From Terasakiella sp. SH-1 (GTDB lineage: Bacteria; Pseudomonadota; Alphaproteobacteria; Rhodospirillales; Terasakiellaceae), in the NCBI RefSeq assembly GCF_004564135.1, contig NZ_CP038255.1:3397501-3461500 (forward strand): a DNA stretch of 64,000 nt, read 5' to 3'. Both the position numbers and the translations under genes were made by a program. Below, one piece after another: positions 63,303 through 64,000 of the stretch. The first letter of the stretch is position 1, and each line of letters opens with the position of its first letter. A model generated the notes under the pieces. That model ran no database searches. It was not told the DNA's origin and was given only the letters and a program-made list of their open reading frames with translations.

Positions 63303-64000
63303 TTTGTTTTTTATGATGCATAAACAAATCAGTAGGCATTCTATTGACCACATACCTCTTGTCATTAAGGCAATTTCTTTAAAATTGATAATTAACGATA
63401 AAGTCAAGCAACATAGAAGAGCAATATATAAAGTCGTATCAGCATGTTTTATCTGAAAGGCAATATAATAACCGTAGAGAAATGGTAAAAGTAATAAGAT
63501 TAATCCCAGCAACCCAATTCCAAAAATTAACCTGTTATACCCTAAATCAGTTGCAATATAGCCCCCTTCCTCCCTGCCAAGAGATCCACTTCCTAACATA
63601 AAAGTTTCTAAATCGGTTGGAAAAATCCACATCTCACGAATATGTTTGAAATAGTAAAAGTTCTGAGGGTCAGATATCATCATTTGAAAGTTAAGAGCAG
63701 ATCCCATAAAATGGGAAAAAAGAATAGAACTATTTATAAAATCAAAGCTACCTAATAATAAAACTGATATAATCAAAAATATACTTCCAATCATTATTAA
63801 AAGTGTATATTTAACTGTACTTATTATATTTCCGCTCAATTGATAAAAAATAAATAAAAATACAATATGAGATAAAATCAACCCTGTTTTACTTGTTAAA
63901 GCAATGCTAATTAAGATAATTATAGAAAATATGGTTTTTAAGAACTTATTAGCGACCTGCCCATCAAGAAAAATGAGAGGTAATCCAATTAAATGGATTG
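63279..64000 (-). CDS. O-antigen polymerase/ligase-like membrane protein, partial (5' end outside window)
   Basis: The frame is open to the window edge, so the start is not seen; about 240 residues are visible. Several predicted helices: about ten-residue-spaced hydrophobic runs such as TIFSIIILISIALTSKTG, ILSHIVFLFIFYQL, YTLLIMIGSIFLIISVLLL, LIFGIGLLGLILLLLPFLYG and LYIALLCCLTLSLIINFKEI, with a loop RGMWSIECL. ALTSKTG recalls the Wzy/ligase SRTG segment. The DNA is markedly AT-rich. The last ten codons (GAENEVL stop) are read from the IS1595 end, so the original C-terminus is lost. Confidence 0.7.
   Translation of the reverse strand, partial: IHLIGLPLIFLDGQVANKFLKTIFSIIILISIALTSKTGLILSHIVFLFIFYQLSGNIISTVKYTLLIMIGSIFLIISVLLLGSFDFINSSILFSHFMGSALNFQMMISDPQNFYYFKHIREMWIFPTDLETFMLGSGSLGREEGGYIATDLGYNRLIFGIGLLGLILLLLPFLYGYYIAFQIKHADTTLYIALLCCLTLSLIINFKEIALMTRGMWSIECLLICLCIIKNKGAENEVL

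Noticed and set aside
1-64000. tRNA, rRNA, CRISPR arrays and prophage genes
   Set aside because: I looked for tRNA-like cloverleaf pieces, regular direct repeats with spacers and phage structural genes, and saw none. A covariance-model scan would be needed to exclude small RNAs.

Overview
The window looks like a stretch of an alphaproteobacterial chromosome centred on its replication origin, probably from a Rhodospirillales-type marine or aquatic organism; this assignment rests on gene order and protein character only. Base composition is moderate (roughly mid-40s % G+C by eye). The order leuS-lptE-holA, parB-parA-rsmG-mnmG-mnmE, rho, hemJ-hemH-hemE, then ppsR-maf-aroE-coaE-dnaQ, secB, fxsA, a Tim44-like gene and mltA is the conserved neighbourhood of alphaproteobacterial origins. 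The hemE/ppsR intergenic region (about 24272-24702) carries several DnaA-box-like 9-mers, three clustered GANTC sites and AT-rich stretches, and is called oriC. Three good ParB-binding parS palindromes and one near-match lie at 8433, 10601, 17000 and 22934, all on one side of it.

Left arm (1-24271): a DUF3576 fragment, leuS-lptE-holA, a divergent LysR/GNAT pair, the partition and tRNA-modification genes, an accessory plus-strand block (DUF255 thioredoxin-like protein, Ogt, quinone oxidoreductase, DUF4197 protein plus K+ channel), a pirin, a glycosyltransferase, rho, an unknown Gly-rich exported protein and the last steps of heme synthesis.

Right arm (24703-61714): ppsR to mltA, then a signalling block with two tandem PleD-like diguanylate cyclases flanking a gene with a Coq4-type HDxxHx11E motif, a polysaccharide deacetylase, glnD, a uracil-DNA glycosylase, a sirtuin, a low-molecular-weight phosphatase, a large dCache/PAS/GGDEF protein, an adenosine kinase, typA, a DMT exporter, a lutABC lactate-oxidation operon interrupted by a vapBC toxin-antitoxin pair, smr, an XRE regulator, cell-envelope glycosylation genes with a group III truncated hemoglobin, hslVU and rmlBDA.

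Right end (61715-64000): after rmlA lie decayed insertion sequences (IS630, IS30 and IS1595 remnants, all broken), followed by the truncated 3' end of an AT-rich O-antigen polymerase-like gene. This looks like an eroded border of a surface-polysaccharide locus.

A family of about 64-68 bp bipartite palindromes (GTCATCC...GGGGATCT, spacer, AGATTCCC...GGGAATGAC) occupies at least seven intergenic spaces. I see no tRNA, rRNA or CRISPR array.
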